The notes under the pieces are model-generated. The model did not search any database and had not been told where the DNA came from. It saw nothing but the letters and a program-made list of their open reading frames with translations. From positions 1-64,000 of the forward strand of contig JAKANS010000004.1 in assembly GCA_021823625.1 (NCBI GenBank): DNA of 64,000 nucleotides, given 5' to 3'. Below are positions 39,872 through 47,971 of this stretch, piece after piece. Each line of letters starts with the position of its first letter. The stretch's first letter is position 1. Source of the DNA: a bacterium (GTDB taxonomy: Bacteria; Verrucomicrobiota; Verrucomicrobiia; Limisphaerales; J093). Made by a program: the position numbers and the translations under genes.

Positions 39872-40945
39872 CTATGGGTGTTCAAGCAGGGCGCGGCCCA
39901 TGCGCTCGGCCGCCCGGCCGTCGCCGTAAGGCTCTGCCTGTCGTCCAGAAGTTCCCCGCGCTCCCAGCACGGCGTGAGTGATCCTGGCGGCATCATTGGG
40001 TGGGCAGAGCCGGTTCCACCCCAGTTCCACGGATTCCACCCACTCCGTTTCCTCCCGCAGGGTGACGCAAGGCACGCGGTGAAAGAACGCCTCTTTCTGC
40101 ACCCCGCCAGAATCGGTGGCGATGACGGCAGCGCCCATCTCCAGCCGCAGCATGTCCAAAAAACCGAGCGGTTCAGTCAGGCGGATTCCGGCGGTGTCGA
40201 GTCCGCCTTGTTCGATCATCTTGCGCGCGCGCGGATGCACCGGCAGCACCACCGGCAATTCCTTCGCAACCGCCTGCAAACCGGAAAGAATGGCCCGCAG
40301 ACGGCCGGGATCGTCCGTGTTCTCGGCGCGATGCACGGTGGCCAGCACGTAATTTCGCTCCGCCAATCCCAGCCTTTCCAGCACCGTTGACCGGCCCAGG
40401 GCCTGGTCTCGGAACATCAAGGCCACATCGAACATGACATCGCCGGTCCAGACGATGCGATCTTCGGGCACGCCCTCGCGCTGGAGGTTCTTCCGCGCGG
40501 CTTCCGTCGGCACTAAAAGCAGGCTGGACAACGTGTCCGCCACCAGCCGGTTGATTTCCTCCGGCATCCGGCGGTTGAACGAACGCAGGCCCGCTTCGAC
40601 GTGCGCCACCGGCACGTTCACCTTCGCCGCCGCCACGGCCCCGGCCAGCGTGGAGTTGGTGTCGCCATAGACCAGTAGCCAGTCCGGCTTCTGCTCCACC
40701 AAGGCCCGCTCGATGCCCACGAGCATGGTCGCGGTCTGCTCGGCATGCGACGCCGACCCGACGTTGAGGTTCAGGTTCGGCGCGCGTAGGCCAAGTTCCT
40801 CGAAGAAGACATCCGACATCTCGCGATCATAGTGCTGGCCGGTGTGAAGCAGGAACTCGTCGATCCCAGCCTTTGCCAGTGCGCGGCTAACCGGCGCTGC
40901 CTTGATGAATTGCGGCCGGGCACCAACGATGGTGACGATTTTCAC
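39872..40945 (-). CDS. UDP-N-acetylglucosamine 2-epimerase family (WecB/WbpI-like)
   Basis: The 357-residue GT-B-like epimerase starts VKIVTIVGARPQFIKAAPVS and has HTGQHYDREMSDVFFEELGL, GDTNSTLAGAV, HVEAGLRSFNRRMPEEINR, TVHRAENTDDP and TDSGGVQKEAFF. These are the non-hydrolysing epimerase motifs. With WbpA-, B-, D- and E-like enzymes in the same locus, WbpI-type epimerisation of UDP-2,3-diacetamido-glucuronate to the mannuronate is most likely. The GTG at 40945 was chosen. The start is preceded by the REP-like cluster. Confidence 0.85.
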   Translation of the reverse strand: MKIVTIVGARPQFIKAAPVSRALAKAGIDEFLLHTGQHYDREMSDVFFEELGLRAPNLNLNVGSASHAEQTATMLVGIERALVEQKPDWLLVYGDTNSTLAGAVAAAKVNVPVAHVEAGLRSFNRRMPEEINRLVADTLSSLLLVPTEAARKNLQREGVPEDRIVWTGDVMFDVALMFRDQALGRSTVLERLGLAERNYVLATVHRAENTDDPGRLRAILSGLQAVAKELPVVLPVHPRARKMIEQGGLDTAGIRLTEPLGFLDMLRLEMGAAVIATDSGGVQKEAFFHRVPCVTLREETEWVESVELGWNRLCPPNDAARITHAVLGARGTSGRQAEPYGDGRAAERMGRALLEHP

Positions 40946-40954
40946 GAGGGCTGG

Positions 40955-41147
40955 GGTAGGGCCCGCTGTCCCACGGGCCGCACGGGGCTTTCTGGCAGGG
41001 TTGGCTCTCCGAGCCGACCTCCGTATTCTGCGCGGACATCTCGGAGAGATGTCCCACCGTAATTTCGGACACCTGAGGTAGGGCCCGCTCTCCGAGCAGG
41101 CCGCATCGGGCGTTTCGGAACGGACGCCTCGGAGAGGCGTCCCTACC
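40955..41147. repeat. Five REP-like hairpins in a row next to the RAYT gene
   Basis: Hairpins at 40960-40979, 40999-41019, 41034-41054 (perfect), 41082-41102 and 41122-41142 (perfect, arms GGACGCCTC / GAGGCGTCC). Loops alternate TCC and GGA, so units stand in both orientations, and GGTAG or CTACC lies at the foot. The final TAG of the RAYT gene at 41143-41145 is part of that foot. Confidence 0.9.
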
Positions 41148-41610
41148 TTCCCAAAATGCTGGCATACTGGCTGCCGAAACGCACAAAGGGCCAGTCTTCC
41201 GTTCGAGCCACCAACCCCGCCCGCACCGGATTCTCCAAGATATACGCCGCCTTGTCCCGCAAGCTCTCGTCCTGGCGCAAACGATGCCCAAAAAAATCGC
41301 GCTGCCAGCGAATCCCGAGATGACGCGCTGTCCAACGTTTCCAATCGCTCACGACACTGCGTATCGGGCGCGGCCAACCCCCGAACCGGAAAAGCCCGTG
41401 CAAATGATCCGGCATGAGCATCAGCAGGTGGCAATACCAGGCACCGGCGTGCTCCACCGAGGCGACGCTCTCGAACAAGCGCCGGGCAACATCGTCCACC
41501 GCCAGGGTGTTCTGACCGCGTGGCTGGCAGTTGAGGGTCAGGAAATAGATTTCCTGCGTCGGATCCACCCATAGCGGGATGTCATGGGGCAGGCGCTGGT
41601 GAACCGGCAA
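41143..41610 (-). CDS. REP-associated tyrosine transposase (RAYT, Y1/HUH family)
   Basis: The 155-residue protein starts MPVHQRLPHDIPLWVDPTQE and has the HUH motif MPDHLHGLF, with H-L-H as the metal pair. The catalytic tyrosine is in the AAYILENPVRAGL segment. RAYTs are single-copy domesticated-looking relatives of IS200/IS605 transposases that act on REP hairpins with a GTAG foot. Here such hairpins abut the gene on the 3' side. A TTG start is used because no ATG is in frame. Confidence 0.88.
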   Translation of the reverse strand: MPVHQRLPHDIPLWVDPTQEIYFLTLNCQPRGQNTLAVDDVARRLFESVASVEHAGAWYCHLLMLMPDHLHGLFRFGGWPRPIRSVVSDWKRWTARHLGIRWQRDFFGHRLRQDESLRDKAAYILENPVRAGLVARTEDWPFVRFGSQYASILGR

Positions 41611-41843
41611 CCTGTTTCAGGTAGCGTCCTGGGACGGCCGCCTGAGGCAGGGGCGGCTCTCCGGGCTGACCGGCCGGGGGTGGAATCGGCCATTTTCCGC
41701 CGCATTTACAGCCCAGACAGGCCTGATTTTTTTTGGCTGCTCAACTATAATCTGCCACTACCCAGCCATACCCGTTTGTCGGTGTTATCGAGTGTCATGG
41801 CACTGTTGAACACAGAACAACCCAGCCGTTTCTGAAACCGGGG

Positions 41844-42245
41844 CTATCTTGGCTCGATAACCGCCAGCCCCTTCACTTGGGCAAAATGCCGTTGGTTGAA
41901 CGTGGCTACTTCACTGCCGCGCTCCAAGGCTGTCGCCGCCACGATGAGGTCATAATAACCGATCGTCTTGCCGGACGATTCCAATTCTGCCCAAATGCGC
42001 GCGTGCTCGTAAGCTGTCTGCTCCGTGTAGGGAATGATGGGCAATGAAACCAGAATGGTCTGGAGATATTGGAGGCGTCTGGTTTTGTGCACTCCGGCAG
42101 CCCGTTCCACGCCATGCCAAAGCTCAGCTACAGTGACGGCGGCAACTTCAAATTGATCGTCCAGGCGGGAGGCCACCCAGCTTTTGAGATCAAATGTGCC
42201 TTTCTCGCCGCGAATGATGACATCGGCATCCAGAATTATCGCCAT
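41844..42245 (-). CDS. PIN-domain toxin (VapC type)
   Basis: The 133-residue protein begins MAIILDADVIIRGEKGTFDL and has VTVAELWHGVERA, GYYDLIVAATALERGSEVATFNQRHF. The acidic residues at D6, E-L and the D-x-x-V/I segment are those of PIN RNases. It ends 104 bases from a region without genes (41615-41843), and the ATG overlaps the antitoxin stop by 10 bases. Confidence 0.85.
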   Translation of the reverse strand: MAIILDADVIIRGEKGTFDLKSWVASRLDDQFEVAAVTVAELWHGVERAAGVHKTRRLQYLQTILVSLPIIPYTEQTAYEHARIWAELESSGKTIGYYDLIVAATALERGSEVATFNQRHFAQVKGLAVIEPR

Positions 42246-42508
42246 TTGTCAGCCGGGGCTTTGAGGGTTTTGCGGGCGGTTTGCAGGTCACGATGCCAGG
42301 CTGTGGCTTCATCTTCCGACAATTCGGTTTTGGCCAGGGCTTCGGCCAGGTCGCGGCCCGCGCAAACTTTCTCGTTGTCTGGCACCAACTGGGCGACGGG
42401 CGAGCCGTTCTTGAGCAGCACGAAGGTGACGTTTTGGTAATGGGCGCGGTTGACGCAATCGGCAAAATTGCGCGCGGCGTCGGTGACGCTGATGGTCGTC
42501 TTTCGCAT
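42236..42508 (-). CDS. Phd/YefM-like antitoxin
   Basis: This 90-residue protein begins MRKTTISVTDAARNFADCVN and has LLKNGSPVAQLVP, the Phd/YefM DNA-binding segment. It is the antitoxin of the PIN partner and presumably the operon's autoregulator. No leader repeat of the kind seen at 36-39 kb lies upstream; instead REP-like hairpins are found at 42633-42686. Confidence 0.82.
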   Translation of the reverse strand: MRKTTISVTDAARNFADCVNRAHYQNVTFVLLKNGSPVAQLVPDNEKVCAGRDLAEALAKTELSEDEATAWHRDLQTARKTLKAPADKWR

Positions 42509-42632
42509 GAAATCAGATTATCAGATTTTAACCCTGTGTCAACCCACAGCTACGTCCATCTGGACATGGCGCGGGCGGCCTTCACGAAATTGGGCCATGC
42601 GCCGACAACATGGAGGGTGGTCATTGGGAGGC

Positions 42633-42686
42633 GGACGTCTCGGAGAGGCGTCTCCACCTGGGGAGGGCCCGCTCTCCGAGCGGGCC
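42633..42686. repeat. Two REP-like hairpins
   Basis: GGACGTCTC / GAGGCGTCT with GGA (42633-42653) and GGCCCGCTC / GAGCGGGCC with TCC (42666-42686, perfect). They stand as inverted partners, as in the other clusters. Confidence 0.88.
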
Positions 42687-42729
42687 GTGGGCTTTTTTCG
42701 CGGAGTCGTGGGAAATCAGCCAGACCGTC

Positions 42730-43500
42730 TCACCGACCCGCTTCGTGGCGCAACGATTCCAATTCCCGACGCAAGGGCTGCCAGTATTCGGCATCGCGCC
42801 GGCGCTCTTCAGCTTCCTCCTGAGCCAGGAACGCCGCCACCTGGTCGAGATCGCCCGACCGGGCGGCCGCTACAGCCTGGCGGCTGGCGGCCATCCGCGC
42901 CGCCTCATCCGCATACCGCTGGCAGAGCCGGCCAAGGATTTCCGGAGTTCGACTCTCCCTGAGCCAGAAAAGGATCGTTTCGCGGCTCGGGCGGGCGTGC
43001 GAAACGTAGTCCGCCTCGAGCAGCCGTCGAATCATGGGCCAATCCTTGTCGCGCTGGGTTTTCTTCGCCTGAACGAGGTCGGGCAGACTCAACACCGGAA
43101 CCTGCTCGGCGCCGGTCTCCAGGCGGATGGTTTGGCGTCGGTTCCACAAGGCCGCGAACGGATCGGCTCCGCGCAAAACCGACATCAGGTCAATGCGCAG
43201 ACCGGCCACGTCCGGATGTCGGCATCGGAAGTGCACGGCATGGCCCTTCTCGAGATACGCCAATTCGAATGGCGGAACCGCGATGACATCCGCCTCCAAC
43301 TCCCGCAATGCGACCTGCAGCAGATCCAGGTTGCGCTTGTCGGCCAGCACGACGAAATCGCTGTCCCGGCTGAATTCCGCCGCCCCGTAGAGGATACAAG
43401 CCTGCCCTCCCATGAGAAGGGCTTTCACGCTATGCCGGGAGAACGTAGAAAGGACTTTGAGTATCGGGTTCCGGATCAAGGCTGCCTCCCATCGCGACAT
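42730..43500 (-). CDS. AbiEii-like nucleotidyltransferase
   Basis: The 256-residue protein has KALLMGGQACILYGAAEFSRDSDFVVL with the D-S-D metal-binding pair of nucleotidyltransferases, GLRIDLMSVLRG and PVLSLPDLVQAKKTQRDKDWPMI (the D/K pair that follows in this family). It is the large part of a two-gene module with the small protein upstream. The ATG at 43500 gives a 71-base overlap with the small gene. No other start fits the D-x-D domain. Confidence 0.75.
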   Translation of the reverse strand: MSRWEAALIRNPILKVLSTFSRHSVKALLMGGQACILYGAAEFSRDSDFVVLADKRNLDLLQVALRELEADVIAVPPFELAYLEKGHAVHFRCRHPDVAGLRIDLMSVLRGADPFAALWNRRQTIRLETGAEQVPVLSLPDLVQAKKTQRDKDWPMIRRLLEADYVSHARPSRETILFWLRESRTPEILGRLCQRYADEAARMAASRQAVAAARSGDLDQVAAFLAQEEAEERRRDAEYWQPLRRELESLRHEAGR

Positions 43501-43630
43501 ACGCCTCCCACAACGGCCCCGCCGCCTGCCACCTTTCCGCCGGCGTCATGCGGTACCATTCCATCCACTCGTCGCCCACCGCGTCGGCGAGTTGTCCGAT
43601 GACCGCCGTTTCCTGGGGGTCGGATTGCAT
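43430..43630 (-). CDS. Small partner protein of the nucleotidyltransferase
   Basis: The 66-residue acidic protein starts MQSDPQETAVIGQLADAVGD, has WMEWYRMTPAERWQAAGPLWEAYVAMGG and ends SPFYVLPA. Such short proteins of this type are seen next to AbiEii-like nucleotidyltransferases. The overlap of 71 bases with the next gene may mean that the C-terminus is frameshifted. Confidence 0.6.
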   Translation of the reverse strand: MQSDPQETAVIGQLADAVGDEWMEWYRMTPAERWQAAGPLWEAYVAMGGSLDPEPDTQSPFYVLPA

Positions 43631-43652
43631 GCTTCGCTTCCGGGATGACTGC

Positions 43653-43742
43653 GGACGCCTCGGAGAGGCATCCCCACCAAGGTAGGGCCCGTTCTCCGAG
43701 CGGGCCGGCCGCCTGCGGACGCCTCAGAGAGGCGTCCCTACC
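43653..43742. repeat. Three REP-like hairpins
   Basis: GGACGCCTC / GAGGCATCC (43653-43673), GGCCCGTTC / GAGCGGGCC (43686-43706), GGACGCCTC / GAGGCGTCC with AGA loop (43717-43737, perfect). Followed by CTACC, the foot. Confidence 0.88.
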
Positions 43743-43803
43743 TCCGCTTGAACTCGTCGTAAGGCCTGGAACCACGCGTCAGTTCAGCGGGCAGCGGCAA
43801 TGA
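43738..43803 (-). pseudogene. Second copy of the WbpD-like C-terminal tail
   Basis: The codons read LPLPAELTRGSRPYDEFKRR and TAG, as compared with [20 protein letters not shown] and TAG at the end of the gene at 44824. The stop lies in the CTACC foot of a REP-like hairpin in both cases. Only the last about 20 residues remain. The pair makes a direct repeat of about 90 bases around the MNT/HEPN module. Confidence 0.65.
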
Positions 43804-43828
43804 AACAGTAGCGTCCAAGAGTCGTGGC

Positions 43829-44311
43829 TTAGAGCCTGTCCCCCAATGGGTAGTGCAGGCGATTCGCCCGCCCCGGAAGATCATTTTTCTGACCCGTACT
43901 AAGCGCGATGTTCAGGTTGAGAGCCGCGCAGAAGTTCTGCAGATCCTTCCCTCCCTCTTGCATGATGTAATGAATGACCTGGGCATCGAGATCCCGATAC
44001 GGGTGGATGGCGATATTGCGAAAGCCGGTCATGCCCGCCAGACGTGCCGCCAGCGCTGGGTCCAGCTTGCCGGCCTGATGCAGCAGGGTGAATGACTCCG
44101 CACTGCTTTGGGGAACACCCAGGTGCTCCGTGGCTACGATGTGCATGGCGAGATCAATGGCCGCCTGGCAGGCCCGCTCGAGGTTGAGCGTCAGGGCCTC
44201 CAGGTGCGTCGGGCTGGCCAGCGTGGAATCGCTTTCGTATTCCTCGCGCAGCCGGCGAAGGCACCGTTCGATAATGGCCGCCTTGTTCAGACTGATGGCG
44301 TCCGGCGGCAT
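43829..44311 (-). CDS. HepT-like HEPN protein
   Basis: The 160-residue helical protein has RNIAIHPYRDLD at about residue 110, the HEPN motif with the following Tyr. It belongs to the same branch as the one at 193-606 (both have AIIERCLRRL and FRNIAIH). The C-terminus is about 20 residues longer than usual. It overlaps the extended end of the partner gene by 158 bases. Confidence 0.82.
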   Translation of the reverse strand: MPPDAISLNKAAIIERCLRRLREEYESDSTLASPTHLEALTLNLERACQAAIDLAMHIVATEHLGVPQSSAESFTLLHQAGKLDPALAARLAGMTGFRNIAIHPYRDLDAQVIHYIMQEGGKDLQNFCAALNLNIALSTGQKNDLPGRANRLHYPLGDRL

Positions 44312-44711
44312 GGTAGGCGGTCTCCACTTCGTGACGGTCCTCTCTGAGCTGAAAATAACCGCCGAGAAGCCGACTCTCCGTCTCGGCAACGGCGTCGCGG
44401 TCAACCGTGAAGAGGCGTTGTCCCTTCAGAATGGCTTCGTAAGCATAGACCAGGTTTTTCGATGTCATCACGCCAAGGTCAACCGGTCGCCCGACCTGCT
44501 GCTGCAGAGCGGCGGCCAGCGTCAGGCGTTCGTGGATCGCGATCGATTGGCCAGCGAAGGGCAGCAATGCAATATCGATATCGCTGTCGTCACGGAGACG
44601 TCCGGAGACGGCGGATCCCAGCAAATAGGCGGCGGCGATTGGTGGGCACTGCCGCAGGACCGGAACCACGAGATGACCAATTTCCGCCGGGGTGGTCACG
44701 GGGCTTTTCAT
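44154..44711 (-). CDS. MntA-like nucleotidyltransferase with overlong C-terminus
   Basis: The 185-residue protein has LLGSAVSGRLRDDSDIDIALL with the GS...D-x-D signature. A family member would end near LREDRHEVETAYHAAG, at about 44310. The extra 50 residues (RHQSEQGGHYRTVPS...) are the HepT gene read in another frame. A stop has been lost, so the actual product may be longer or the start of HepT depends on ribosome restart. The start MKSPVTT at 44711 is used. Confidence 0.75.
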   Translation of the reverse strand: MKSPVTTPAEIGHLVVPVLRQCPPIAAAYLLGSAVSGRLRDDSDIDIALLPFAGQSIAIHERLTLAAALQQQVGRPVDLGVMTSKNLVYAYEAILKGQRLFTVDRDAVAETESRLLGGYFQLREDRHEVETAYHAAGRHQSEQGGHYRTVPSPAARGIRKRFHAGQPDAPGGPDAQPRAGLPGGH

Positions 44712-44772
44712 CTGGAACTGAGGAAATCGGGAAGGGTTCCGGTCGGTCGGGCAGTCATTTCGGACGCCCCAG

Positions 44773-44828
44773 GTAGGGCCCGCTCTCCAACCGGGCCGCA
44801 TCGGACGATTCGGAGAAACGTCCCTACC
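44773..44828. repeat. Two REP-like hairpins next to the WbpD-like gene end
   Basis: GGCCCGCTC / AACCGGGCC (44777-44797) and GGACGATTC / GAAACGTCC with GGA (44803-44823), then CTACC. Both are degenerate. The stop of the next gene is inside the CTACC foot. Confidence 0.75.
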
Positions 44829-46590
44829 GCTGCTTGAATTCGTCGTATGACCTGGAGCCGCACGACAGTTCCACCGGCAGCGGCGTGTCTTCGGGAAGAT
44901 CCAGGCACTTCAGGATCCCTGGCCGCACCTCCCGAAACCGGTAACCGGACTCCGGACAAACGAGCTGGCCATCCGCGCCACCGAGCTTCAGCATGTGCCC
45001 GTGCCGGCTCATCCAGCCCTTTTGCCGGGCCGGATTCCCCACCATCAGCGCGTAGTCGGGCACGTCTTTCGTCACTACCGCGCCGGCGGCGATGAAGCAA
45101 TACCGGCCCAGCGTGGTGCCGCACACGATGGTCGCGTTGGCCCCGACGGTCGCGCCGCGCTTGATCACGGTCTTTTCGTAAAGGCTGTGTCGGTTGACCT
45201 GCGACCGCGGATTGGTGACGTTCGTCAGCACACAGGAAGGGCCGAGGAACGCGTCATCCTCGATCTCGGCGCCGGTATAGACCGACACGTTGTTCTGAAT
45301 CTTGACGTTGTTGCCGAGTTTCGCGCCGCTGGCCACGTTCACGTTCTGCCCGAGCACGCATTTCTCCCCGATCTGGGCGCCTTTCTGCACGTGGCTGAAA
45401 TGCCAGATCTTCGTCCCTTTGCCGATGATCGCACCGTCGTCCACCACGGCGGTGGGGTGAACGAAGTAATCGAGTTGGAGAGGCTGAGGGTTGAGAGTTG
45501 AGGGGTGAGCGCCAGTGACCGGCGGCTCGGAAGCCGGCGCTGGCTGCCTGCGGGCTTCTGACTTCTCACTTCTGACTTCCAGCTCCTGTCCTACCCCATC
45601 GCCGTCATGCTCCAGGCTGCGTTGGGCCATCTGGAGCACCTGCAGGACGCGCAACCCTTCGCGACCGTCAGTGCGCGGGGCAACGCGCTCGCGACAGCAG
45701 TCCAGGAAGTGCTGGCACTCGTTGCGGAGCGGCTCGGATTCGGGCACCTCGACCGGTTCCCCCTTTGCCTTGTTCGGGGTGGGAGTCCGCCCGTCGGTCC
45801 AGGTGAGGTAGTGCCGATAAAACACAAGTTTCTCCGCCCACGGCTTCGTGTCGTCGAACACCGCCATACCGTGCGAGCCGACGACCGTGAGCTTCTGTTC
45901 CTTGAAGGGGTTGAGCCAGGTCACATAGACATGCGCCCGCACCCCGCCGGCGAAGCGCAGCGCGGTGAGCGTGGTGTCCGCCACCCCGCGCGTCAGGTAA
46001 GACTCACCCACGCAGCGCACCTGCTCGGGAACCTGGTTGCCAGCCAGCGAAAGGATGACCGAGAGGTCGTGTGGCGCGAAGCTCCACAGCGCGTTCTCTT
46101 CACGGCGAATCTTGCCGAGGTTCAGCCGGTTGGAGGCGATGTAGTGGAGTTGGCCAAGGTCGCCTTGGGCGACCAACGCCTGCAGCCGCTGAACACAGGG
46201 GTGATATTGGAGCAGGTGGCCGACCATCAGGACGCGCCCGGCGCGCTCCGCCAAGGCCACCAACTCCTGGGCCTGAGTTTCCTCCAGGCACAGTGGCTTC
46301 TCGACGAAAACGTCTTTGCCGGCCAGCATCGCTGCCTTCGCCAGGTCGTAGTGCAGGACCGCCGGAGCGGCGATCGCCACCTTCGTGATCGCGGGATCGC
46401 GCCACACTGCCTCCACGTCCGCGGTCTTTCGGACTTCTCCGTATTCCGCGCCGTATCCGGCAAGGGTCTGCGGGCTGGCATCGCACAGCGTACGGAGCGT
46501 GCCGAGCGTGTTAAAGTTGCGCGCAAGGTTCTTGCCCCAATAGCCGGCGCCGATCAGGGCGAGATCGCGAGGAACGGGAGTGGTAATCAC
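44824..46590 (-). CDS. Fusion of Gfo/Idh oxidoreductase (WbpB-like) and LbH acetyltransferase (WbpD-like)
   Basis: The 588-residue chain has a Gfo/Idh/MocA dehydrogenase at 1-335 ([33 protein letters not shown]) and a left-handed beta-helix N-acetyltransferase at 385-588 (hexapeptides [35 protein letters not shown]). WbpB and WbpD catalyse the 3-oxidation and 3-N-acetylation in UDP-2,3-diacetamido-2,3-dideoxy-D-glucuronate synthesis. The linker (about 336-380) is made of repeat-derived peptide ([13 protein letters not shown] and [12 protein letters not shown]) encoded by 7-base repeats at 45481-45508 and 45553-45587. A GTG is the start. The fusion by readthrough of such a repeat is an inference. 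Confidence 0.9.
   Translation of the reverse strand: MITTPVPRDLALIGAGYWGKNLARNFNTLGTLRTLCDASPQTLAGYGAEYGEVRKTADVEAVWRDPAITKVAIAAPAVLHYDLAKAAMLAGKDVFVEKPLCLEETQAQELVALAERAGRVLMVGHLLQYHPCVQRLQALVAQGDLGQLHYIASNRLNLGKIRREENALWSFAPHDLSVILSLAGNQVPEQVRCVGESYLTRGVADTTLTALRFAGGVRAHVYVTWLNPFKEQKLTVVGSHGMAVFDDTKPWAEKLVFYRHYLTWTDGRTPTPNKAKGEPVEVPESEPLRNECQHFLDCCRERVAPRTDGREGLRVLQVLQMAQRSLEHDGDGVGQELEVRSEKSEARRQPAPASEPPVTGAHPSTLNPQPLQLDYFVHPTAVVDDGAIIGKGTKIWHFSHVQKGAQIGEKCVLGQNVNVASGAKLGNNVKIQNNVSVYTGAEIEDDAFLGPSCVLTNVTNPRSQVNRHSLYEKTVIKRGATVGANATIVCGTTLGRYCFIAAGAVVTKDVPDYALMVGNPARQKGWMSRHGHMLKLGGADGQLVCPESGYRFREVRPGILKCLDLPEDTPLPVELSCGSRSYDEFKQR
45481..45508. repeat. Heptanucleotide repeat in the WbpB-WbpD linker (first)
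   Basis: AGGCTGA, GGGTTGA, GAGTTGA, GGGGTGA in one phase, giving the peptide TLNPQPL when read on the minus strand. Confidence 0.8.
45553..45587. repeat. Heptanucleotide repeat in the WbpB-WbpD linker (second)
   Basis: GGCTTCT, GACTTCT, CACTTCT, GACTTCC, AGCTCCT. The same GACTTCY type as in the double aminotransferase gene; the minus frame gives [13 protein letters not shown]. Confidence 0.85.
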
Positions 46591-46611
46591 GGCGAATAAT
46601 CTCTTGCGGGG

Positions 46612-47880
46612 TTAGCCCACAGCCGATGCCAACGCAGAGGTAATCTGCTGTTGCTCGGTTTCGCTTAAGAACGGATGCATCGGCAGGCTCAGCACCTCGC
46701 GTGAAGCTTTCTCCGACTCCGGCAAGTCGCCCCAGCGACACCCAGTGTTCGCGAACACCGGCTGCTCGTGCAGGCACTTGGGGTAGTACACCGCCGTCGG
46801 AATGCCGGCGGCTTTCAGTTTCTCGCCCACTGGATCGCGGTGGGGCACCCGGACGGTGTACTGGGCATAGACGTGCGTGTTGCCCGCCGCCACTTCGGGA
46901 ACTCCACATTTATCCCGCAACAACTCGGTGTACCGCGCCCCGATCCGGCCGCGCTGTTCCACCTCCCATTCGAAATGCGGGAGTTTGGCCAGTAACACCG
47001 CCGCTTGGATGGTGTCAAACCGGCCATTCATCCCCAGGAGAGGATGATGGTGCCGCTTCAAACCGCCATGCGTGCGGATGGCCTTCATCTTCTCCGCGAG
47101 CGCATCGTCATTGGTGAACAACGCGCCGCCGTCGCCGTAACACCCCAGCGGCTTCGCCGGGAAGAAGCTGGTGCTGCCGATCAGAGTCACTCCGCAACTG
47201 CGCCGTGCACCCCCCGCACCCGCACCCGCTCTTCGAGCAACGTCTCCCATCGGATGGGAGAGACTCCCTGAGCCGCCAAGGCTCACGAATTGTTCCCCTG
47301 AACCCTGAGGAATCCCTCTCAACCGCCCTGCGGGCACCTTCTCCCCCGCTGGGGGAGAAGGCTGGGATGAGGGGGTGAGGGGAAAGCATTGCGTGGCGCC
47401 GAAGCTCTGCGCGCCGTCTTCGATCACCGGCAGGCCATGCTTCGCGGCGGTCGCGTTGATGCGATCGTAGTCCGGCATCTGGCCGAAGAGGCTGACCGGC
47501 AGGATGGCCTTGGTCCGGGGGGTGATCGCGGCTTCGATCAGGTCAACGTTGAGGTTGTAGGTGGCCGCCTCGATGTCCACGAAGACCGGTTTGGCGCCCA
47601 CCAAACCGATCACCTCGGCGGTGCTGATCCAGGTGAAGGCGACCGTGATGACCTCGTCGCCCGGCCCCACGCCCAAGGCCCGCAGAGCGATCTCGAGGCT
47701 GTGCGTACCGCTGGCGACGGTAATCGCGTGTTTGACGCCGACGTACTTCGCCAGGGCGGTTTCCAGTTCGGCGATCTCCGGCCCCATGATGAAATGGGCG
47801 TGTTCGAGCACCTTGTGGACGCGGGCGTCGATATCCGCTTGATACCGGCGGTACTGTTGCTTGAGGTCGATAAACTCCAT
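46612..47880 (-). CDS. DegT aminotransferase, WbpE-like, with a repeat-derived insertion
   Basis: The 422-residue enzyme begins MEFIDLKQQYRRYQADIDAR and has GTHSLEIALRALGVGPGDEV, EDGAQSFGATQ and the PLP Lys in FFPAKPLGCYGDGG. The aminotransferase that follows WbpB in making the 3-amino group is of this family. Between FGATQ and LIGSTSFFPAKPL lie about 65 extra residues (about 166-231) that include LTPSSQPSPPAGEK; a family member goes directly from one to the other. They are encoded by a hairpin repeat at 47337-47361 and its neighbours. The catalytic residues are intact. The end lies 22 bases before the next gene. Confidence 0.88.
   Translation of the reverse strand: MEFIDLKQQYRRYQADIDARVHKVLEHAHFIMGPEIAELETALAKYVGVKHAITVASGTHSLEIALRALGVGPGDEVITVAFTWISTAEVIGLVGAKPVFVDIEAATYNLNVDLIEAAITPRTKAILPVSLFGQMPDYDRINATAAKHGLPVIEDGAQSFGATQCFPLTPSSQPSPPAGEKVPAGRLRGIPQGSGEQFVSLGGSGSLSHPMGDVARRAGAGAGGARRSCGVTLIGSTSFFPAKPLGCYGDGGALFTNDDALAEKMKAIRTHGGLKRHHHPLLGMNGRFDTIQAAVLLAKLPHFEWEVEQRGRIGARYTELLRDKCGVPEVAAGNTHVYAQYTVRVPHRDPVGEKLKAAGIPTAVYYPKCLHEQPVFANTGCRWGDLPESEKASREVLSLPMHPFLSETEQQQITSALASAVG
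47337..47361. repeat. Perfect hairpin CCTTCTCCCCC/GGGGGAGAAGG inside the WbpE-like gene
   Basis: 11-base arms around GCT. The flanks CTGGGATGAGGGGGTGAGGGG are typical of intergenic copies. This one is translated. Confidence 0.9.
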
Positions 47881-47971
47881 AAACGAATTTCGACTATGGT
47901 ATTGCCGCGACGCTTCAACCGCCCGGTTTCTGAAAGCAAGGCGACCGCGCGCGCGCCGACTGAATCTCCGC

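Noticed and set aside
41143-41610. Complete insertion sequence around the Y1 transposase
   Set aside because: No second gene (TnpB) and no element boundaries; the RAYT start, single copy and flanking REP hairpins fit a RAYT better.
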